A stretch of DNA of 64,000 bases from Nitrosomonadales bacterium (GCA_005240145.1 SBAS01000036.1:1-64000), one strand, 5' to 3'; positions 6,833 to 20,043 are shown, counted from the stretch's first letter. The notes: generated by a model from the sequence alone, not told the origin. Made by a program: numbers and translations.

Positions 6833-9112
6833 CTACTCCACTTTTGCCGGCACCAGGACTTCGCGGTTGCCATTGGTCTGCATCGAGGACACCATGCCGG
6901 CGCGCTCCATGTCTTCGATCAGGCGCGCCGCGCGGTTGTAGCCGATCCTCAAGTGACGCTGCACCAGCGAGATCGACGGACGGCGGGTGCGCAGCACCAC
7001 CTCGACCGCCTGGTCATAGAGGGGGTCTTTCTCGCCCGTAGGTTCCCCGTTCGCCCCCGCCGCGCCGTCATCGGCCGCCGCCGGCTCGAGCACGTCTTCG
7101 AGATACTCCGGCCGGGCCAGGGTTTTCAGATGTTCAACGACCTTGTGCACTTCCTGGTCGGCGACGAAGGCGCCATGGATGCGCTGCGGCAGGCCCGTGC
7201 CGGCCGGCAGGTAGAGCATGTCGCCCTGGCCGAGCAGCGCGTCCGCCCCGGACTGGTCGAGGATGGTGCGCGAGTCGATCTTGGAGGCCACCTGGAAGGC
7301 GATGCGCGTCGGGATGTTCGCCTTGATGAGCCCGGTGATCACGTCCACCGAGGGCCGCTGCGTAGCGAGGATCAGGTGGATGCCCGCGGCGCGGGCCTTC
7401 TGCGCCAGGCGCGCGATCAGCTCCTCGACCTTCTTGCCGGAGACCATCATCAGGTCGGCCAGTTCGTCGATCACCACCACCACCAGCGGCAGGGCCTGCA
7501 GCGGCTGCGGATCGCCCGATTCGAGCGTGGCGGGATCCTCCAGCTTGCGCCCGTGCTTCTCGGCGTCCGCGATCTTGTGGTTGTAGCCGGAAAGATTGCG
7601 CACGCCGAGCCAGCTCATGAGCTTGTAGCGCCGGTCCATCTCGGCGACGCACCACTGCAGCGCGTTGGCCGCCTGCTTCATGTCGGTCACCACGGGCGCG
7701 AGCAGGTGCGGGATGTCCTGGTAGACCGAGAGCTCGAGCATCTTCGGGTCGATGAGGATGAAGCGCACGTTCTTCGGCTCGGACTTGTAGAGCAGCGACA
7801 GGATCATGGCGTTGATCGCCACCGACTTGCCCGAGCCGGTGGTGCCCGCGACCAGGAGGTGCGGCATGCGCGCCAGATCCGCCACCACCGGATTGCCGGC
7901 GATGTCCTTGCCCAGCGCGAGCGCGAGCGGCGAATGCAGGCTGTGGTAGGTCTCGGAGCCGAGGATCTCGGTCAGGCGCACCATCTGCCGCTGCGGGTTC
8001 GGGATCTCCAGGCCCATGCAGGACTTGCCGGGGATGGTCTCGACGACGCGGATCGCGACCACCGACAGCGCGCGCGCGAGGTCCTTGATGAGGTTGACGA
8101 TCTGGCTGCCCTTGACGCCGACGGCGGGCTCGACTTCGTAGCGCGTGATCACCGGGCCCGGATACGCGGCGAGCACCTTCACCGCGACGCCGAAGTCGGA
8201 GAGCTTCTTCTCGATCAGGCGCGAGGTGAATTCCAGCGTCTCGGCACTGACGGTTTCCAGCTCCTTCTCCGGCTCGTCGAGCAGCTTGAGAGGCGGCAAG
8301 GGCGTGTCGGGCAGGTGCTCGAAGAGCGGCGCCTGCTTTTCCTTCTGCACGCGTTCCGAGCGCTTGATCTCGAGCGGCGGCGGCGCAATGATGACCGGCG
8401 CGTGGTCTTCCTCGCGCTTCCTCTCCGCCTGCACCACGGTCTCGCGCTCCACGCGCGCCTGGACGCCGATTTTCTCGTCGCGGCGGCGCTCCCAGGCGCC
8501 GCGCGCCAACGCGTATCCGGCTTCGAGCAGGAAACCGGTGACTTCGGCGATGCGCAGCCAGGAGATGCCGCTGAACAGGCTCCAGCCCACGGCCATCGCC
8601 GCCAGCGTGAGCAGCGTCGCGCCGGTAAGGCCGAGCAGGTTGCGCGCGAGCTTGCCCAGCTCGATGCCGATGATGCCGCCGGCCGACTGCGGCAGGCCCT
8701 GCCCGTAGCTGTGCAGGCGCAGGTATTCCAGCGCCGCGCTCGCCACCAGCAGCAGGGCGAAGCCCGCCAGCGACAGCAGTAGCGAGCGGGCCTCGATCTT
8801 CAGGTCATTTTCGATCCGCCGGTAGCCGCGCACCACCGTGTAAAGGCACAGGGCCACCCACCAGAACGCGGACCAGCCGAACAGCATGAGCATGAAGTCG
8901 GAAAGCATCGCGCCGACGAGCCCGCCGGCATTCTGCACCACCGCGCCCGTGGCGCTGCGCGTGAAGCTCGGATCGCCGGCGTGGTGCGTGACCAGGATCA
9001 GCAGCAGGTAGCCGGCGGCGGCGACCAGCGCCAGCCACTTGGCTTCACGCAGCAGCCCGGCGAGCTTCGCCGGGAGGGGTGCGCCGCTTCGGGATTTTTG
9101 TGCCGCAGCCAT
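6833..9112 (-). CDS. ftsK: DNA translocase FtsK
   Basis: A 759-residue divisome protein that pumps chromosome ends through the septum and activates XerCD at dif. The start at [10 protein letters not shown] is preferred to the frame's first ATG, which lies in the Crp gene's tail. Four membrane segments fill the first 180 residues, a short charged linker follows (about 240-300, rich in Glu/Arg/Lys), then the motor with Walker [13 protein letters not shown] and Walker [13 protein letters not shown]. The C-terminal gamma winged helix that reads KOPS sites is complete ([21 protein letters not shown]). The linker is short compared with enterobacterial FtsK, as is normal in betaproteobacteria. Confidence 0.96.
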   Translation of the reverse strand: MAAAQKSRSGAPLPAKLAGLLREAKWLALVAAAGYLLLILVTHHAGDPSFTRSATGAVVQNAGGLVGAMLSDFMLMLFGWSAFWWVALCLYTVVRGYRRIENDLKIEARSLLLSLAGFALLLVASAALEYLRLHSYGQGLPQSAGGIIGIELGKLARNLLGLTGATLLTLAAMAVGWSLFSGISWLRIAEVTGFLLEAGYALARGAWERRRDEKIGVQARVERETVVQAERKREEDHAPVIIAPPPLEIKRSERVQKEKQAPLFEHLPDTPLPPLKLLDEPEKELETVSAETLEFTSRLIEKKLSDFGVAVKVLAAYPGPVITRYEVEPAVGVKGSQIVNLIKDLARALSVVAIRVVETIPGKSCMGLEIPNPQRQMVRLTEILGSETYHSLHSPLALALGKDIAGNPVVADLARMPHLLVAGTTGSGKSVAINAMILSLLYKSEPKNVRFILIDPKMLELSVYQDIPHLLAPVVTDMKQAANALQWCVAEMDRRYKLMSWLGVRNLSGYNHKIADAEKHGRKLEDPATLESGDPQPLQALPLVVVVIDELADLMMVSGKKVEELIARLAQKARAAGIHLILATQRPSVDVITGLIKANIPTRIAFQVASKIDSRTILDQSGADALLGQGDMLYLPAGTGLPQRIHGAFVADQEVHKVVEHLKTLARPEYLEDVLEPAAADDGAAGANGEPTGEKDPLYDQAVEVVLRTRRPSISLVQRHLRIGYNRAARLIEDMERAGMVSSMQTNGNREVLVPAKVE

Positions 9113-9134
9113 GGCTACGCCAACGGCCGGCGTA

Positions 9135-9836
9135 TCAGTGGTGCGGCAGCAGGATGGTGTCGCGCAGCACGATGGTGGATCCGCGCACTTCGATGTAGCC
9201 GCCAATCTGCAGGTCCTTCATCACGCGGCTCACCATCTCGCGCGAGGCGCCGATCATCTTGGCGATGTCCTGCTTGGGCAGGCGCTTGGTCACCGTCTTC
9301 TGCCCGTTCACATCCTCGGACATGTCGAGCAGCAGGCGCGCGACGCGGCCGTAGACGTCGAGCAGCGCGAGGCTGCCGATCTTGCGGTCGGCCTCGCGCA
9401 GGCGCCGCACCAGGCCGCGCATCACGGTCATCGACATTTCGAAATTCCCCGCCAGGCAGTTCTTGAAGTCGCGCTTGGCGACCGAGAGCAGCTCGCAGGG
9501 CTCGATCGTGATCACGCTGGCCGAGCGCGGGCTGTCGTCGATGAGGCCCATTTCGCCGAAGAACTCGCCCGGGCCGATCAGGCCCAGGATCACTTCCTTG
9601 CCCTCGGCATCGCCCATCATCACCTTGAGGCGGCCGGAAATGACGATGTAGAGGCAATCGATCGGGTCGCCGGCGGCCATGATCACCGAGCCGCGCGGCG
9701 CGCTGCGGCGCGTCACGACGGAGACCAGCGTGCGCAACTGCTCCTCGGGAAAGGTCGCGAACAGCGGCACCGTCTTCAATATCGTGGTCGAGACCGTGGT
9801 CGTCGCGCCGGCCATTCTGCTTTTGGGTTCGCTCAT
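9135..9836 (-). CDS. Crp/Fnr-family transcriptional regulator
   Basis: A 233-residue regulator if started at MSEPKSR, one codon after another ATG; the frame is open 25 codons further, across the trxB promoter. The N-terminal cyclic-nucleotide-binding fold is clear ([24 protein letters not shown], then [23 protein letters not shown], read in two parts). The C-terminal helix-turn-helix is [20 protein letters not shown]. There is no N-terminal cysteine cluster, so it is not an oxygen sensor of the FNR type. The effector is unknown. It is divergent from trxB with only about 95 bases between, which makes trxB a plausible target. Confidence 0.88.
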   Translation of the reverse strand: MSEPKSRMAGATTTVSTTILKTVPLFATFPEEQLRTLVSVVTRRSAPRGSVIMAAGDPIDCLYIVISGRLKVMMGDAEGKEVILGLIGPGEFFGEMGLIDDSPRSASVITIEPCELLSVAKRDFKNCLAGNFEMSMTVMRGLVRRLREADRKIGSLALLDVYGRVARLLLDMSEDVNGQKTVTKRLPKQDIAKMIGASREMVSRVMKDLQIGGYIEVRGSTIVLRDTILLPHH

Positions 9837-9887
9837 CATTTCTAAGTCAGTCTTATGGTAGCAGAACTCGTCGTAAAACCCGGGCCT

Positions 9888-9893
9888 TATAAT
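9888..9893 (+). promoter_or_regulatory. Probable -10 of trxB
   Basis: TATAAT lies 38 bases before the trxB start codon, in the space shared with the divergent Crp/Fnr gene. No good -35 hexamer is visible at 16-18 bases, which would fit a promoter needing an activator. Confidence 0.45.
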
Positions 9894-9919
9894 CTCGTCC
9901 TTCGCTTCCACGACACTGA

Positions 9920-11381
<1,462 letters not shown>

Positions 11382-11396
11382 TGTTCAAAAACAGAC

Positions 11397-11457
11397 AAAA
11401 ACAGGGACAGTCCACGTTTTTCCGCATGGTGGAAAAACGTGGACTGTCCCTGTTTTT
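11397..11457. repeat. Long perfect hairpin repeat, copy 1 (bidirectional terminator)
   Basis: Two 27-base arms, perfectly complementary, flank a 7-base loop. The core is CAGGGACAGTCCACG followed by T5 and, on the other arm, the reverse. A-tracts outside and T-tracts inside and outside make it read as an intrinsic terminator on both strands. It lies exactly between the convergent Smr and P-II genes. The same core occurs as a hairpin at 34068-34122. Confidence 0.85.
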
Positions 11458-11835
<378 letters not shown>

Positions 11836-11848
11836 CTATAATGACCTC

Positions 11849-12976
11849 ATGGCTGCGGAGCGAATCAGGGTTGTCGAGTCGCTCGCGGGCGTGCCGGCGG
11901 CGGACTGGAATTCCCTCGCCGGGAACGACCCTTTCATCAGCCACGAGTTCCTCTCGGCCCTGATCGAGACCGGATGCGCCAGCAGCCGCACCGGCTGGCG
12001 GCCCCAGATCCTCCTGCTGGAGAAGGGCAATGCGCTCGCCGGCGCAATGCCGCTGTTCCTCAAGTCGCACTCCTATGGCGAATACGTCTTCGACTGGGCC
12101 TGGGCCGACGCCTACCAGCGCCACGGCCTCGAGTACTACCCCAAGCTGCTGTGCGCGGTGCCCTTCACGCCCGTGACCGGCCCGCGGCTCCTCGCGCAAA
12201 GCGACGCCGATCGCAAGGCGCTCGCCCGGGCGGCGCTCGAACTCGCCGGCAAGGCGTCTTCGCTGCACGTGCTGTTTCCGCCGGCCGCCGAGGCCCTCCT
12301 GCTGCAGGCGGCGGGCTTGCTCCTGCGGCGCACGGTCCAGTTTCACTGGGAGAACGCGCCCGGGGAGGGTTACGCGGACTTCGACGATTTCCTCGCCCGG
12401 ATGACGCGCCACCGGCGCAAGAACATCCGCCAGGAGCGGCGCCGGGTGCACGCCGCCGGCGTCACCTGCCGCTGGCTGCGCGGCGCCGAAATCGAACCCG
12501 CCCACTGGGAGTTCTTCGAGCGCTGCTACCGGCGCACCTACGCCGCGCACCGCTCCAGCCCCTACCTGAACCTGGAGTTTTTCCTGCGCCTCGGCGCGAC
12601 GCTGCCGCAGCGCTGCCTCATGATTCTCGCCGAGCGCGCCGGCAGGCCGGTAGCGGCGACCTTGAACGTAATAAATGAAAATAAAATCTTCGGCAGATAC
12701 TGGGGCGCGCAAGAACACATTCCCCTGCTCCACTTCGAGTGCTGCTACTACCAGGCGATCGAATACGCGATCGCCCACCGCCTGCGCTTCTTCGAAGGCG
12801 GCGCGCAGGGCGAGCACAAGCTCTATCGCGGGCTGCTGCCGGTGGAAACGCACTCGGCGCACTGGCTCGCCCACCCGGCCTTCGCCGGGGCGATCGAGGA
12901 TTACCTCAAGCACGAGGGCGCGGGCATCACGCGCTACGTCAACGAACTCACTGAGCACTCGCCTTTCAAGGCCTGA
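11849..12976 (+). CDS. Peptidogalycan-type GNAT acyltransferase (DUF482)
   Basis: A 375-residue member of the DUF482/COG3146 group, proteins with a GNAT-like fold related to FemAB-type transferases. Family marks are PFISHEFLSALIETGCA near the N-terminus, MTRHRRKNIRQERRRV in the middle, and RFFEGGAQGEHKLYRGL before the C-terminal helix. There is no signal peptide. The substrate is unknown; acyl or aminoacyl transfer in envelope or lipid metabolism is commonly proposed. A TATAAT hexamer ends only six bases before the ATG and no ribosome site is seen, so the mRNA may be leaderless. Confidence 0.85.
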   Translation: MAAERIRVVESLAGVPAADWNSLAGNDPFISHEFLSALIETGCASSRTGWRPQILLLEKGNALAGAMPLFLKSHSYGEYVFDWAWADAYQRHGLEYYPKLLCAVPFTPVTGPRLLAQSDADRKALARAALELAGKASSLHVLFPPAAEALLLQAAGLLLRRTVQFHWENAPGEGYADFDDFLARMTRHRRKNIRQERRRVHAAGVTCRWLRGAEIEPAHWEFFERCYRRTYAAHRSSPYLNLEFFLRLGATLPQRCLMILAERAGRPVAATLNVINENKIFGRYWGAQEHIPLLHFECCYYQAIEYAIAHRLRFFEGGAQGEHKLYRGLLPVETHSAHWLAHPAFAGAIEDYLKHEGAGITRYVNELTEHSPFKA

Positions 12977-12979
12977 ACC

Positions 12980-12985
12980 TATAAT
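12980..12985 (+). promoter_or_regulatory. Probable -10 of the SDR gene
   Basis: TATAAT lies just after the stop of the acyltransferase gene and 34 bases before the SDR start, which has GGGAG in front. It suggests the SDR gene has its own promoter. The -35 region is inside the upstream gene and is weak. Confidence 0.45.
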
Positions 12986-13019
12986 TGTTTCCTCGCATGA
13001 AAAATCCAGGGAGTACTGA

Positions 13020-13754
13020 ATGAGGCTCAAGGGCAAGGTCGCGATCGTCACCGGCGCGGGCAGCGGTTTCGGCGCGGGCATCGCCAAGCGTTTCGTCGAG
13101 GAAGGCGCCAAGGTGTTTGTCGTCGATATCGACGAGAAGAACGGCAGGAAAATCGCCCAGGAACTCGACTCGCCGTTTGTCCAGGCCGACGTGACCCGCG
13201 GCGCCGATTGGGCGCGCCTGATCGCCGCCGCCGCCAATGTGAATATCGTCGTCAACAACGCCGGCTGGACCCACCGGCGCAAAGCCTACGTCGAGGTCAG
13301 CGAGGCGGAGTTCGACAAGGTCTACGCCGTCAACGTGAAGAGCATCTACCTCTCGGCGATCCATGCCCTGCCGGCCTTGCGCAAGCAGGGCGGCGGCTGC
13401 TTCGTCAACATCGCCTCCACCGCCGGCCTGCGCCCGCGTCCGGGCCTGACCGTCTACAACAGCTCCAAGGGCGCGGTGATCCTGATGAGCAAATCCATGG
13501 CGGCCGAATTCGGGCCGGACAAAGTGCGCGTCAACTGCGTCAATCCGGTGTTCAGCCCCGAGACCGCCCTGTCGGCGGAATTCGCCGGCGGCGCCGTCAC
13601 CGAAGAGGCGCGCAAGGCGTTCCTCGCCACCATCCCGCTCGGGCGCTTTTCCACCCCGCTGGATGTCGCCAACGCCTGCCTCTACCTCGCCTCGGACGAA
13701 GCCGCCATGGTCAGCGGCTCCTGCATCGAAGTGGACGGCGCGCGCTGCGTGTAG
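13020..13754 (+). CDS. Short-chain dehydrogenase/reductase
   Basis: A 244-residue classical SDR. The cofactor motif TGAGSGFG is at 11-18, with Asp36 following VFVV, which favours NAD(H). NNAG is at 79-82, catalytic Ser at about 133 (NIASTAG), and YNSSK gives Tyr146 and Lys150. The C-terminus ends in the usual VDGARCV pattern. The substrate cannot be read from sequence; FabG-like and glucose-dehydrogenase-like names are common for this type. The stop codon abuts the stop codon of convergent ugpQ with no bases between. Confidence 0.9.
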   Translation: MRLKGKVAIVTGAGSGFGAGIAKRFVEEGAKVFVVDIDEKNGRKIAQELDSPFVQADVTRGADWARLIAAAANVNIVVNNAGWTHRRKAYVEVSEAEFDKVYAVNVKSIYLSAIHALPALRKQGGGCFVNIASTAGLRPRPGLTVYNSSKGAVILMSKSMAAEFGPDKVRVNCVNPVFSPETALSAEFAGGAVTEEARKAFLATIPLGRFSTPLDVANACLYLASDEAAMVSGSCIEVDGARCV

Positions 13755-14471
13755 TTAGCTGAAGTCGGGGCCGATCCGGTCCAGCGCGTCGGTGACGACG
13801 CAGTCCGCGCCCATCCTGAGCAACCGTTGCGCCTCCGCGGGCTCGTTCACGGTCCAGAGCAGGATCGAGTAGCCGGCGGCGTGGATCTCCCGCGCCAGCT
13901 CGGTGGTCAGGCTCTTGTAATTGCAGTGCAGCGCGACGCAGCCCAGGCGTTTCATGGTGGCGCGCCAGTCCTGCGGAATCTTCACCACCAGGTAGCCGCG
14001 CGGCAGTTCGGGCGCCGCCGCCTGCGCCGCCTCGAGCGCCTCGACAGAGAACGATGACAGGAGCGGACCGAGCGGCGCGCCCTGCCAGAGATCGCGCGTC
14101 ATGTGCGCCACCGCTTCGCCCGTCCTGCGCTCGTGTCCCTGCGCGGGCTTGATCTCGACGTTGGCGCAGATACCCAGCTCGCTGCACAGCGCCACGGCCT
14201 CCTCGTACTTTGGAATCCTTTCATTATTCTTGTTCTTGAATCTGGCAAGTTCGGCAAAACTCATTTTCGAGACTTCACCGCGTCCATCCGTGGTCCGATC
14301 CACCGTCTCGTCGTGGATCACCATCGCGGTGCCGTCCCCGGCCAGCATGACATCGAACTCGACGGCCTTGAAGCCCATCGAGGCGCCGAGGCGGATCGCG
14401 CCCAGCGTGTTCTCCGGCGCGAGCGCGCCGCCGCCGCGGTGCGCCACGATTTTCGGCCAGGGCCAGCTCAT
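13755..14471 (-). CDS. ugpQ: Cytoplasmic glycerophosphodiester phosphodiesterase
   Basis: A 238-residue GDPD-fold enzyme that splits glycerophosphodiesters to sn-glycerol-3-phosphate and an alcohol. The metal and acid-base residues sit in AHRGGGALAPENTLGA, EFDVMLAGDG and IHDETVDRTTDGRG. No signal peptide, so it acts in the cytoplasm on diesters brought in by the Ugp transporter encoded upstream. It is the last gene of the minus-strand ugp operon, and its ATG overlaps the DUF4442 gene's stop by four bases. Confidence 0.93.
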   Translation of the reverse strand: MSWPWPKIVAHRGGGALAPENTLGAIRLGASMGFKAVEFDVMLAGDGTAMVIHDETVDRTTDGRGEVSKMSFAELARFKNKNNERIPKYEEAVALCSELGICANVEIKPAQGHERRTGEAVAHMTRDLWQGAPLGPLLSSFSVEALEAAQAAAPELPRGYLVVKIPQDWRATMKRLGCVALHCNYKSLTTELAREIHAAGYSILLWTVNEPAEAQRLLRMGADCVVTDALDRIGPDFS

Positions 14472-14938
14472 GGCGCCTGCCGGTACCTGGGCTTGAGGCG
14501 CACGTAGAGCGTCTTGCGCACCAGCGCGACCAGCGTGTCGTCCTTCTTGTGGCGCACTTCGACCTGGAATTCGGGCAGCACTTTTTCACCTCCTTCGGCC
14601 TGGGTACGAATCTGGGCGAGCCGCTCTGCGCTCAGCACGAAACGCGCGTGTACCGTGCCGCGCCCCGGCGCCACGTACTCGATCGAGCCGGCCTTGTCCC
14701 AGACCAGGTAGTTGCCGCCCAGGTTATGCATGAGCATGATGGCGAAGAACGGATCGGTCATGGCGTAGAGGCTGCCGCCGAATTGCGTGCCGACCGCGTT
14801 GCGGTTCAGGCACCCGAGCTTCAGTTCCACCACCGCCTCGCGAAAATCGTCCGCGAAGCTCGTCACGCGGATGCCGGCGCCAAGAAACGGCGGCCACCAT
14901 TTCATGCCCTTGCGCAACTGTTTGGCGCTGAAACGCAT
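14468..14938 (-). CDS. DUF4442 hotdog-fold protein
   Basis: A 156-residue protein matching the DUF4442 group, which has a hotdog (thioesterase-like) fold. Visible marks are MKWWPPFLGAGIRV at the start, NAVGTQFGGSLYAMTDPF in the central helix, and a final beta strand. The catalytic residues of the group are not defined. Its place between two phosphodiesterase genes in the ugp operon suggests a role with lysophospholipid or acyl-CoA products, but this is inference. Confidence 0.75.
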   Translation of the reverse strand: MRFSAKQLRKGMKWWPPFLGAGIRVTSFADDFREAVVELKLGCLNRNAVGTQFGGSLYAMTDPFFAIMLMHNLGGNYLVWDKAGSIEYVAPGRGTVHARFVLSAERLAQIRTQAEGGEKVLPEFQVEVRHKKDDTLVALVRKTLYVRLKPRYRQAP

Positions 14939-14940
14939 GC

Positions 14941-15894
14941 CTAGCGCCAGCGGATGCCGCGCGCCTCGAGCAGCTTGCGCGCAAGGTCCGGTCGGTCGGT
15001 GATGAGACCGTCGACGCCGTGATCCAGCATCTGCGCCATGACGGCGGGATCATTCACCGTCCACACCAGCACCTTGAGGCCGAGTGCCTGCGCCTCTTTC
15101 ACCTTCTGTGCATCCAGGTCGCGAAAGTGCGCCGACCAATGGCTGCCACCCGCGGCCTTGATCATTTTCGGCACCGAACCGTGGTCGCGGTACCTGAACC
15201 CGGCAGTCCAGCGCGAGCCCTCGGCCTGCCCGGCGCCGACGTTATCCAGCCAGCGCTGCTGCGCCGTGAGGTACACGGTCTGGATCTCGGGCGCGACTTT
15301 CTGCACCACCTGCAGCGCGCGCCAGTCGAAGGAAAGAATCTGCGAGCGGGACGCCATGCCGGCCTTGCGGATCTCGGCCACCACCGCCCGCGCGAACGGC
15401 TCCGGCAGGGGCGTTTCATCGGGCGTGTCTGGCGTGAGCTTGGTCTCGATCGCAAAGCGCACTTTGTCGTCGCCGGAGCGCTTGACCAGGTCGAACAGAT
15501 CGGCAAGGCGCGGAATGCGCGTCCCGTCCACGGGCTGCTGCTCGGGATACTGGCGCGCATAGTCGGTGCCGGGCTTGAGGCGCCCGACGTCGTAGGTCTG
15601 CAGCTCGGCCCAGGTCAGGGAGTGGATCGCCGGCCCGCGCTGGTCGAGGAACCGGCCGGAGGCATCGCGCGTGATGTTCGGATTCAGCGTCTGGTCGTGA
15701 TGGATGACCAGCACGCCGTCGCGCGTGACGGCGATATCCAGCTCGAGCGTGGTCACGCCAAGCTCCAGCGCGCGCTGGAATGACGGCAGGGTGTTCTCCG
15801 GCGACAAGCCGCGCGCGCCACGATGACCCTGCAGGTCGAGCGCCTGCGCGGAGCAGGCGACGAGGGACAGTGCAAGCGCGAAAAGTCTGATCAC
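14941..15894 (-). CDS. Periplasmic glycerophosphodiester phosphodiesterase
   Basis: A 317-residue GDPD enzyme with a signal peptide (MIRLFALALSLVACSAQA). Catalytic motifs are QGHRGARGLSPENTLPSF, LELDIAVTRDGVLVIHHD and NPNITRD. It has the longer GlpQ/UgpQ2-type insert (WAELQTYDVGRL, LADLFDLVKRSGD). It should act on glycerophosphodiesters before uptake, while ugpQ acts after. Two bases separate its stop from the DUF4442 start, and UgpC lies upstream. A lipobox is not clear, although the ACS segment leaves lipid attachment possible. Confidence 0.88.
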   Translation of the reverse strand: MIRLFALALSLVACSAQALDLQGHRGARGLSPENTLPSFQRALELGVTTLELDIAVTRDGVLVIHHDQTLNPNITRDASGRFLDQRGPAIHSLTWAELQTYDVGRLKPGTDYARQYPEQQPVDGTRIPRLADLFDLVKRSGDDKVRFAIETKLTPDTPDETPLPEPFARAVVAEIRKAGMASRSQILSFDWRALQVVQKVAPEIQTVYLTAQQRWLDNVGAGQAEGSRWTAGFRYRDHGSVPKMIKAAGGSHWSAHFRDLDAQKVKEAQALGLKVLVWTVNDPAVMAQMLDHGVDGLITDRPDLARKLLEARGIRWR

Positions 15895-15906
15895 CGGGGC
15901 CGCCAG

Positions 15907-16913
<1,007 letters not shown>

Positions 16914-16914
<1 letters not shown>

Positions 16915-17762
16915 TATTTCTCGGTCTCCACGAGGCCCTTCACGAACCATTTCTGCATCAGTATCACCACCAGCGCCGGCGGCAGCATCGCCAGGATGGC
17001 AGTGGCCATGATCAGGTTCCATTCGTTGGCCGCGTCACTGCCGACGATCATGCGCTTGATGCCGATCACGGTCGTATACATGGATTCGTCGGTGGTGATC
17101 AGCAGCGGCCACAGGTACTGGTTCCAGCCGTAGATGAACTGGATGACGAAGAGTGCCGCCATCGTCGTCTTCGACAGCGGCAGCAGCACGTCGACGAAAA
17201 ACTGCATCGGCGAGGCGCCGTCAACGCGCGCGGCTTCGGCAAGCTCGTCCGGAATGGTCATGAAGAACTGCCGGAAGAGGAACGTCGCGGTGGCCGAGGC
17301 GATCAGCGGGATCGTCAGGCCGGCGTAGGTGTTCAGCATGCCCAGGTCCGCGATCACCTTGAAGGTCGGAATGATGCGCACTTCCACCGGCAGCATCAGG
17401 GTGACGAAGATCATCCAGAAGAAGAACATGCGTAGCGGAAAGCGGAAGTAGACGATGGCGAACGCCGAGATGACCGAAATCGCCATCTTGCCCAGCGGAA
17501 TCACCAGCGCCATCACCAGGCTGTTGAACAGCATCGACGAAGCGGCCGCCCTGGAACCCTTGGTCGAGCCGGAGGCGAGCACCTGCGAGTAGTTCTCGAT
17601 CAGCTGGTTGCCGGGGGTGAGCTGCATCGGCACCTGCATGATCTGCTCCAGCGTCAGCGTCGAGGCGATGAAGGTCACGTACAGGGGAAACGCCACCGCG
17701 AGCACGCCGAGGATCAGCACGGCCTGCGACATGAACGTGAGCCAGGGACGGTTCTCGACCAT
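16914..17762 (-). CDS. ugpE: sn-Glycerol-3-phosphate ABC transporter permease UgpE
   Basis: A 282-residue inner-membrane permease with six predicted segments. The coupling motif for the ATPase is [20 protein letters not shown]. The C-terminus [18 protein letters not shown] is typical of the MalG/UgpE side. ATG overlaps the ugpA stop (TGATG), and its own stop overlaps ugpC, so translation is tightly coupled. Confidence 0.94.
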
Positions 17763-18643
17763 CAGTACTGGACCTTCCGTTCAACGAAGCGGAACTGCAC
17801 CACCGTCAGCGCGATAACGATGAACATCAGGATCACCGACTGGGCGGACGAGCCGCCGAGATCGGCCGCCTTCACGCCGTCGTGATAGACCTTGTAGACG
17901 AGGATATTCGTCGCCTGCCCCGGGCCGCCCTGGGTGGTGGCATCGATGATGCCGAAGGTCGCGAAGAAGGCGAACACGATGTTTACCACCAGCAGGAAGA
18001 AGGTGGTGGGCGAGAGCAGCGGGAAGACGATGGTCCAGAAGCGCCGCAACGGGCTCGCGCCGTCGATCGCCGCCGCCTCGATGAGCGAGCGCGGCACCGA
18101 TTGCAGGCCGGCGAGGAAGAAGAGGAAGTTGTAGCTGATCTGGTTCCACACCGCAGCGATGACCACCAGCAGCATCGCCTGATCGCCCTTGATGATCCAG
18201 TTCCAGTCGATGCCCCAGCCCTTCAGCACGTAGGTGACGATGCCGATCGAGGGCGCAAAGAGGAAGGCCCAGAGCACACCCGCGATCGCCGGCGCCACCG
18301 CGTAGGGCCAGATCAGCAGCGTCTTGTAGGCCATCGCGCCGCGCAGCACGCGGTCCGCCATGGTTGCCAGCAGCAGCGAAATGGCGATGCCGAAAAACGC
18401 CACCAGCACGCTGAAAAGCGCAGTGACCTTGAAGGAATCGACGTAGTTGCCGTCCTTGAACAGGTTGGCGTAGTTCTGCAGACCGACAAACTGGGTCTTC
18501 AGGCCGAACGCGTCCTGCAGCTGGAACGAGTACCAGACCGCCTGGACAGCGGGCCAGAAAAAAAACAGGATCGTAATCACGATCTGCGGAGCCACCAATG
18601 CATACGGCAGCCACGCAGACCGGAATACGACCCGCTTCTCCAC
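17762..18643 (-). CDS. ugpA: sn-Glycerol-3-phosphate ABC transporter permease UgpA
   Basis: A 293-residue permease of the MalF/UgpA type. Six membrane segments are apparent, starting with [23 protein letters not shown]. The EAA coupling loop is [22 protein letters not shown]. It pairs with UgpE to form the transmembrane channel. It lies 20 bases after the ugpB stop. Confidence 0.94.
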   Translation of the reverse strand: MEKRVVFRSAWLPYALVAPQIVITILFFFWPAVQAVWYSFQLQDAFGLKTQFVGLQNYANLFKDGNYVDSFKVTALFSVLVAFFGIAISLLLATMADRVLRGAMAYKTLLIWPYAVAPAIAGVLWAFLFAPSIGIVTYVLKGWGIDWNWIIKGDQAMLLVVIAAVWNQISYNFLFFLAGLQSVPRSLIEAAAIDGASPLRRFWTIVFPLLSPTTFFLLVVNIVFAFFATFGIIDATTQGGPGQATNILVYKVYHDGVKAADLGGSSAQSVILMFIVIALTVVQFRFVERKVQY

Positions 18644-18663
18644 GCCGAAAAGCCTACTTCAGC

Positions 18664-19974
18664 TTATTTATTCGCGGCCTCGAACTGGCGCAGGATCTCG
18701 TTGGCGCGCTTCACCGCGTCGTCCAGCGCCGCCTTGGGCTCCTTTTTGCCCGAGAACACATTCTCGAGTTCCTCTTCGATCACCGTGCGCCCCTGCACGA
18801 AGTTGCCAAAGCGCAATCCCTTCGAGTTCGCCGTCGGCGCCTTGTTGGTCATCTGCTTGACCGCAAGTTCCGCTCCCGGATCCTTGTCGTAGAAGCCGGA
18901 CTTCCTGGTCATTTCGTAGGCCGCCTGCGTGATCGGCACGTACCCGGTGGTGGTGTGCCACTCCATCTGGATCTCCGAGGTCGAGAGGAAGGACAGGAAC
19001 TTCGCCACGCCTCTGTACTCCTCGGCTTTCTTGCCGCCCATCACCCACACCGAGGCGCCGCCGATGATGGAATTCTGCGGCGCGCCCGCGATGTCGTCAT
19101 GGTACGGGATGAAGTTGATGGACCACTCGAACTTGCCGGCCTTGCGGATGCCCGCCTGCGCGCCAGTCGAGCCGGTGAACATGGCGCACTCGCCGCTGGA
19201 GAATTTGGCGTCGCCCTGGTTGGTGCGGCCGGCGTAGGTGAACTGCCCCTTTTTGGCCATGTCCGACAGCATCGTGATGTGTTTCACATGCTGCGGCGAG
19301 TTGATACTGAACTGGGTATCCAGCCCGCCGAAGCCGTTCTCCTTGGTGCCGATCGGCAGGTTGTGCCAGGCCGAAAAGTTCTCTATGTGCTTCCAGGAAG
19401 GCCAGCTGGTGGTGTAGACGCACTGCTGCCCCGCGGCCTTGAGTTTGTCGGCGGCCGCCTGGACTTCCTTCCAGGTGCGCGGCGCCTTGTTCGGGTCGAG
19501 GCCCGCCTTCTTGAACAGGTCCTTGTTGATGTAAAACATTACCGTGGAGCTGTTGAAGGGGAACGACAGCATGTTGCCCTTCTGGTCGGTGTAGTAGCCC
19601 GTTACGCTGGGCAGGTAGGCCTTGGGCTCGAACGGCTCCTTGGCGTTCGCCATCACCGTGGCCACCGGGACGATCGCGCCCTTGGCGGCCATCATGGTGG
19701 CCGTGCCGACTTCGAACACCTGCAGCAGGTGGGGTGCATTGCCGGCGCGGAACGAAGCGATCGCGGCGGTCATGGACTCCGGGTAGGAACCCTTGAACGT
19801 CGGCACGACCTTGTATTCTTTCTGGCCGGCGTTGAACTTGTTGGCCAGTCCGTTCAGCGCCTCACCCAGCGCGCCGCCCATGGAGTGCCACCACTGGATC
19901 TCGGTCTGGGCCTGCGCGCCGGTACTGAACAGGCCTATGCTTGCCAGCGCAACGGTGAGTGCCTTGATTTTCAT
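18664..19974 (-). CDS. ugpB: sn-Glycerol-3-phosphate-binding protein UgpB
   Basis: A 436-residue periplasmic binding protein of family 1 with a clean signal peptide (MKIKALTVALASIGLFSTGAQA). Family marks include QWWHSMGGALGEALN, FKGSYPESMTAAIASFRAGNAPHLLQVFEVGTATMM (in segments) and NSSTVMFYINKDLF. Ligands should be glycerol-3-phosphate and glycerophosphodiesters. It is one of two adjacent UgpB-type genes; this copy is nearest the permeases and most like canonical UgpB, so it is probably the main receptor. Confidence 0.94.
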   Translation of the reverse strand: MKIKALTVALASIGLFSTGAQAQTEIQWWHSMGGALGEALNGLANKFNAGQKEYKVVPTFKGSYPESMTAAIASFRAGNAPHLLQVFEVGTATMMAAKGAIVPVATVMANAKEPFEPKAYLPSVTGYYTDQKGNMLSFPFNSSTVMFYINKDLFKKAGLDPNKAPRTWKEVQAAADKLKAAGQQCVYTTSWPSWKHIENFSAWHNLPIGTKENGFGGLDTQFSINSPQHVKHITMLSDMAKKGQFTYAGRTNQGDAKFSSGECAMFTGSTGAQAGIRKAGKFEWSINFIPYHDDIAGAPQNSIIGGASVWVMGGKKAEEYRGVAKFLSFLSTSEIQMEWHTTTGYVPITQAAYEMTRKSGFYDKDPGAELAVKQMTNKAPTANSKGLRFGNFVQGRTVIEEELENVFSGKKEPKAALDDAVKRANEILRQFEAANK

Positions 19975-20043
19975 GGAATTTCCCCCTCAATGGTCTCAGT
20001 CAGGAGTTGCGAGCATAGCCAAACAAAATCAAGGAAATGCGAC

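Noticed and set aside
9135..9836. FNR-type oxygen sensor
   Set aside because: No N-terminal cysteine cluster; the few cysteines are scattered in the effector domain.
13752..13757. Zero-length gap between convergent SDR and ugpQ stops as a special signal
   Set aside because: Directly abutting stops are common in compact genomes; no hairpin or repeat is present.
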